Shown one piece after another: positions 59,321-64,000 of a DNA stretch of 64,000 bases. The translations under genes and the position numbers were made by a program. The notes beneath the pieces are model-generated. The model was given only the letters and a program-made list of their open reading frames with translations, did no database searches and was not told the DNA's origin. The stretch covers positions 11,780,001 through 11,844,000 of the forward strand of contig CM038920.1 in NCBI GenBank assembly GCA_021904315.1. The letters run 5' to 3'. The stretch comes from Sphagnum magellanicum. Taxonomy: Eukaryota; Streptophyta; Sphagnopsida; Sphagnales; Sphagnaceae. Every line of letters starts with the position of its first letter. The stretch's first letter is position 1.

Positions 59321-59326
59321 TATAAA
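59321..59326 (+). promoter_or_regulatory. TATA box of the RRM gene
   Basis: TATAAA in the context CACTATAAAGGCAGCAG, about 235 bp before the ATG at 59562. It is followed by a C-rich pyrimidine tract typical of a plant transcription start region and leader. The start site near 59350 is inferred. Confidence 0.6.
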
Positions 59327-59561
59327 GGCAGCAGCTTGCTGCCTGCCCTTCTTAGTTCCCAGTACCCCCCCACTCCCTCTCGCCCTCATTGCCTTTTTTT
59401 GGTGCGTAACGTGAAGCTCGATCGCTTCCTATCTGTCTTGCTGCACATTAATTTTTTTGCTCTAGATCTCTCCAGCGACTCTTCTAGCATTGCATCATCT
59501 TCTTACTAGCACCTGATAGAATCGAAGATCTTGTTGCTCTGGCAGTTTTTCAGTCTGATAG

Positions 59562-60443
59562 ATGTGTGATTCATTCATATCGTGCTGCGATATTCGGGGT
59601 TTTACATCTGTGTTCATTTTGCAAGTTTCGTCTTCACTCTCTACTTGGATTGGATCGATCTTGGATATCTGCGATCGTGGTTTTGCAGAAGGTGTTGCAG
59701 CTCAGATTCAAGTGAAACTAGTACGCTACCTGGGTGTCCAAGTTCAAGGCCATATGGCTCATGTGCAGGTTGCCAGTACTAGACGTTCTGACCACTACGT
59801 AGCTGCATGCAGCGGGGTGTTGATTAGGAACCTCAGTATGTCCACAACAAGTGAAGCTTTATGTGGTCATTTCAGTCGCTTCGGGAGCGTGAAGGACGCG
59901 CTCATCCCCAAATACAGAGGAGTTTCTGCAGGACTTGGGATCGTGAGCTTCAACCATCCCAGAGATGTCGAGTTTGTCATGGCACAAAGCACGCACATCA
60001 TCGACAGTGTACAAGTCGAAGTGGGCCGCCTTCAGTGGGATCGACCCCTGCAAGATCATGCTACTTTTGTAGATCAGCAGCAATATTCGCAAGTCGAGGA
60101 ATCACCACGCCTTTTCGTGAGTCGATTACGTGAATCAGTTACAGCAGAAATGCTGGAGACATTCTTCAGTCAGTTCGGCACAGTCACGAAAGTGAGAGTG
60201 CAGGGCTTTAATGGTGAAAGGCGGCCTCAATATGATCATCAAGATGGCAGCACTAGATCACAAAGTAGTCTCGACCAAGCTGCTGCTACAGGCAGCGGCT
60301 ACGGTTTTGTAAGCTTCAATTCCAAACAAGCACTAGATGCTGCAATGCCTCCTGGTCGTAATAGAGCTTTCCACCTTATCCATGGAGCAATGGTGGAGGT
60401 GAAACGAGCAATTCCGTATAGTCGACAACGGACTAGGAGCTAG
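59562..60443 (+). CDS. Two-RRM RNA-binding protein (hnRNP/RNP1-like)
   Basis: One uninterrupted exon of 293 residues. RRM1 spans about 84-155, with RNP2 VLIRNL and an RNP1-like GLGIVSF in which the usual aromatic residue after the Gly is missing. RRM2 spans about 182-283, with RNP2 LFVSRL, RNP1 GYGFVSF and the hnRNP-like end GAMVEVKRAIP. RRM2 has a long Gln/Ser-rich insert between strands 2 and 3 (about 220-243). Such proteins bind single-stranded RNA in the nucleus or cytoplasm. The first 64 residues look like translated leader, and TTTTGCAG at about 59682-59689 could be an intron acceptor, so the true start may be ATG 59754 (residue 65). A TATA box lies upstream. GC content is higher than the surroundings. 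The target RNA is unknown. Confidence 0.8.
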   Translation: MCDSFISCCDIRGFTSVFILQVSSSLSTWIGSILDICDRGFAEGVAAQIQVKLVRYLGVQVQGHMAHVQVASTRRSDHYVAACSGVLIRNLSMSTTSEALCGHFSRFGSVKDALIPKYRGVSAGLGIVSFNHPRDVEFVMAQSTHIIDSVQVEVGRLQWDRPLQDHATFVDQQQYSQVEESPRLFVSRLRESVTAEMLETFFSQFGTVTKVRVQGFNGERRPQYDHQDGSTRSQSSLDQAAATGSGYGFVSFNSKQALDAAMPPGRNRAFHLIHGAMVEVKRAIPYSRQRTRS

Positions 60444-63358
60444 CAGATGTTTTCCATCACGCGGGCAGCTGAATAATGTACTGATTGAAAGCTTGATCAT
60501 TCACACATTGATCTAGTTCACTGGTCGATTCTCCAACAAATACTTGGATCAAGCGTCATGTTAAGGACTGCAGTATGGTGCAATGAATCTCTGGTGGATG
60601 TAGATCACATTCAAAGTGGCAAGCTACACCCATGAGTTGTTGCTTGCAATCTAGTTGTCAAGTAGAAGATCAGCTGATGCCTGAATAAGTATGAATCTCC
60701 ACGTGAAAAAACTAGCATTTAAAAAAAAAAAAAACAAATCTGATCAAGCAATGCTATAGTTTCTTTCAAATTTTCCTTGAATCTCAAAATGAATCAATCT
60801 CCTTTCAAAGGATTTGAATTTACATATTTGGTTTACAAATGAGCTAATCATGTACAACTTGACACGTGACCATCCAACAATTTAGATAGAGTTTTTCTTA
60901 AGTCCAAGCCCCACAACAAATCATATAAGCATTCATTCAATTTACCTTCACAAACAATGCTCATGCATAAATGTGATTCATGACAAGATTAGTGTTGTTG
61001 GCTTCTTGATTTTAAAAGGAACCTTTAGTCTTGGTTCTAAAGTTTTTTTGGTTTTTGATGAAACCTTCAATTTGGCCATCAGACCAGTTCTTGAAATTTT
61101 TAAAACCTTGGGTTTCACTCATTTTCATAAATATTTTAGAATTAATTTAGTTTAAGACCAAGTTTGGTTTCATCTCCTTACAAACAATTCAACATAATAA
61201 TAATTTTTTGATGTAATATTACTTCAATGTTCAACTAGTCCACATAATTTGAGATATAAATTATATAATATTAACCTGGGCTCTGTATTGCTGTGCACTA
61301 CCAGTGACATTCAACCCCTTTTTTTTTTCTTATCATGTTTTCATTTGATTTTTAATATCTCATTATTATTTATATCAATTTAAAATTATATTAAACATTA
61401 TATCCATGGTGGGTAAGGTAAAAGAGAGAGATAGTTATTAACAATAAATAAATAAAAATGAGATAATTATTAGTAAAAGAATGAAGTAGTTAGGAGTTGT
61501 TTCTAGAATTTTCCCTAGAATTGTTGAAGGACGACCATATGATAGATTTAAAAAGCCTACAAAAAATTATGCAAAATCACCCATATACCATCTCTTCAAA
61601 ATTTCATCATTAGAATTATGTATAACCATTCAAAGCCAATAAAAAGCAAGTAAAATATTATATTATGATATAATATAATATAATATTTTTTATCAACATT
61701 ATATACTTGTGTTATCAACTTGTACTTATAAATAAATAAAATTATATTTATCTACCTAGAGAATTTGAATATATTCAAAATAAGGCAACACCTTTTATTT
61801 AAGTTCTAATTCAATTTTTGAAAAGAATTCAATTGCCTAGCTAAGCTTGAGTGACAATTTGAACAAAACTTGAAACTAAGCTAGATTGGAATTTGAACTA
61901 CTCAACTTAGATTTGAATCTACTTAATTTGTAAAACTTGTCAATGTTGGACTATACCTTGCACAACCAATCAATTGATCACCCATGTGATCAAGTTAAGT
62001 TTGTGAAAATGGTCATTAGAAGCCAATAAAATTCATGGTTTGGACTTAAGATTGGTTGGTGATTTTAGGAAACAAATTGTGACTACATTAATATTAGGTG
62101 ATGGTGTGCTTTTGATTAGTTATTATTGGTCACATCGTGATGTACTTCATGTGATCAAGTTTTTAGGATTTTAATCCATTAAACATCTAACTTTGTCTTG
62201 GTTTTTAACATCTTCTATAGTGCTAAGACTTCCAAAATTACCTTCTCCTTCTCCTCTTTTGCCTTCCGTCAATGGAATTCCTCTTCTACAACCATAGACT
62301 TCATATGTAGAATTTGTAAAAACATCTTTTCAATTGTAATATAAAGTCTCCAACTTCTACAACCATAATTCTTTCTCCCATAACTCCAATCCTTCCTTAT
62401 GTTTATAGTCTATCATTACCTTTCAGTATTATTGTTTTATGTCATTCCATGTGTCTTATTTATTTTTTAGTTCGTGACATTCCTTTTGTAGAGTTGTCCA
62501 TTCGACCATTCGACCATCCTCCTTTTTAGCTATTTTTTCCCTATGGTCAACTCTAACATTTTAGCATTCAATTTCTCTTCCAGTTCTATTTTATGTTTCT
62601 TCCAACCACCCATTCACTTCTTATATTCCTCATGGCCTTCATGTTCCATTTGCATTTGCTTATGTAATATTTATTTTTCTCCTTCAATTATGGTTAATCT
62701 AGTTTTTTAATGATTGCACTTTTAAACCCAAATTACCCATCTTTAGTCTAATTATAACCATTGCTTGAAACATCTCAGTAAGTTTGTTGCTCTTTAAGAC
62801 ATCAACTACCATATCCTCTACAAATTTGGGTCTAAGGTTCTATGGTGTTTCTTTTTTAAATCTGTCCTTTAATGACATCATTTTATCCCACATCTATAAC
62901 TTTTGACCAATTTCCCAAGTTTTTCCTTTTGTTGATTTTGGTCTATTATGTGGCACTAATATTGTAGTTGGTTGATAATCATTGAATGATGGTTCTTGTA
63001 AAACCATCTATAATAATTGAAGTTGTCTTATGGCTGTTGCTGATTTATTTGTGGTTGTATTACATGTACATTCATTATAGCACCTTCATGAAGCACCATT
63101 TGTGCATGATAATCATAAATATCATCTATTTCATCACGTTGCGTTTACTAATGTTATACTTGAATTGCTACGACCAGCTATGGTGATATATTCCTTTCTT
63201 CCTTCATTTGTTACAACTACTCATTCCCTTCTTATTCTTGTGTATTGAAAATTATTTTCCTTCTATAATTTAAAAGGAATATGGTGTGTAACCATTATTG
63301 GGGTTGTGGATCTCATTTGTTTTGTATTCCTTCGCATAATTTTTTATGGTTTAACATC
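60444..63358. other. 3' flank of the RRM gene and intergenic DNA
   Basis: An A run at 60720-60735 may mark a polyadenylation region or retroposed tail. Minus-strand sequence at about 62200-62990 has charged, helix-like stretches (e.g. HKIELEEKLNAKMLELT) broken by stops; no family assigned. Confidence 0.45.
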
Positions 63359-64000
63359 CACTAGAAAAAAAACATGTATTTTCAACTGTTTTTTATAACT
63401 AATTTTAGTCACAAATGACATTTGTGATTAAAATCCCTTTAATCGCCTTGGACAAGTTGCATGTGATATTAGTTGCAAACGATAAAAGGTATTGAATGAA
63501 CAAAAAAGTCAACAAATACAAGTTCATTCTTTGACTCCATTATATATCTATTGTCACATGCAATTAAGATGCGACTATTTCAGTCATTATTGAGGGCAAA
63601 TGATGTGTTGCCACATGTTCCAATATATAATTATTTCAAATAATAATTATTATTATTTTGAAATAATATGAGACGTTCAATTCACATGCTTGGATGATTT
63701 ATATTATGACACATGGCCTAATGTAAAAATGCCACATGACAATTTTAAAAAATTTAATACAAATTTAATATTAGGTTGGTAAGTACTTAAGTAGGCATAT
63801 AAGTAGGTGATTACAAACTTAAGTTAAATACCTACCTACCTATTTAGGTAAAAAGATAAGTAGGTAAGTCCTACCTTCCTAGGTTAAATACTTATTCATA
63901 TAGGTACGTACTTAGGTAGGTAGGTACATGGGTCAACTTAGGTGGGTAGGTTAAATTAAGCACCTACTTAATTAGGTAGATAGTTAAGTTGGGGAGGTGG
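63359..64000 (+). mobile_element. Possible CACTA-type 5' end running off the window
   Basis: CACTAGAAAAAAAACATG is followed by TTTTAGTCACAAATGACATTTGTGATTAAAA, shown here as two motifs: AGTCACAAATGAC and TTTGTGATTAAAA. This is the kind of subterminal inverted motif common in plant CACTA elements. TAGGT repeat follows from 63775 to the edge. The other end lies outside the window, so this cannot be confirmed here. Confidence 0.35.
63775..64000. repeat. TAGGT repeat tract at the window edge
   Basis: Dense TAGGTAGGT / ACCTACCT repetition such as CTTAGGTAGGTAGGTAC, same family as 26.4 and 48 kb. Confidence 0.8.

Overview
This is a nuclear stretch of a land-plant genome: introns with GT...AG borders, plant-type genes, a plastid DNA insertion and many decayed transposons. 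It is AT-rich and gene-poor. Only four host genes can be modelled in 64 kb: a thioredoxin-fold protein (+, 16.9-19.0 kb), a membrane RING-H2 E3 ligase (-, 21.4-23.7 kb), glutamate decarboxylase (-, 33.6-37.1 kb) and a two-RRM RNA-binding protein (+, 59.6-60.4 kb). The plastid insert has a psbH of the liverwort/early-land-plant type and a petB first exon reading Met-Gly rather than the seed-plant Met-Ser. This hints at a seed-free plant (bryophyte, lycophyte or fern), but that is inference and the species is not identified.

Layout. 0-3.3 kb: AT-rich, with an ankyrin-repeat scrap and a CA microsatellite. 3.3-4.2 kb: a group II intron reverse-transcriptase scrap fused to plastid DNA (psbN fragment, psbH, petB exon 1 and the start of its intron). 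6.4-11.4 kb: a dead DDE_1 (pogo/Tc1-mariner-like) transposase split by a 3.16-kb CACTA element. The CACTA element has matching ends, a 3-bp target duplication and captured pieces of at least three host genes (RPT2, a SAM-domain gene, an ABC1K kinase gene). 12.6-14.1 kb: a second dead DDE_1 copy on the other strand. 15.4-15.9 kb: a complete 518-bp pogo-type MITE. 16.9-24 kb: the thioredoxin-fold and RING genes, convergent. 24-33 kb: minisatellite, TAGGT-rich repeat, LINE remnant and hairpins. 33.6-37.1 kb: GAD. 38-47 kb: tandem and dispersed repeats, a hAT-like element and a decayed hAT transposase. 47.2-50.4 kb: a possible second CACTA-type element filled with TAGGT repeat and tRNA-like units. 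51.9-53.0 kb: a long fold-back element. 59.3-60.4 kb: the RRM gene with a TATA box. 63.36 kb to the edge: a possible third CACTA-type 5' end.

The genes do not form an operon or obvious pathway; each is an ordinary plant gene with its own structure. The most informative part is the transposon layering. Removing the CACTA insert and one target copy rejoins the host transposase, so the order of insertion can be read from the sequence. The dead transposases share Trp-to-stop and Asp-to-Asn changes, as expected from C-to-T decay of methylated repeats. No complete new biological system was recognised. The most notable items are the gene-capturing CACTA element, the GAD whose calmodulin-binding tail lacks its tryptophan, the tRNA-like units attached to TAGGT repeat, and the plastid/group II intron junction.
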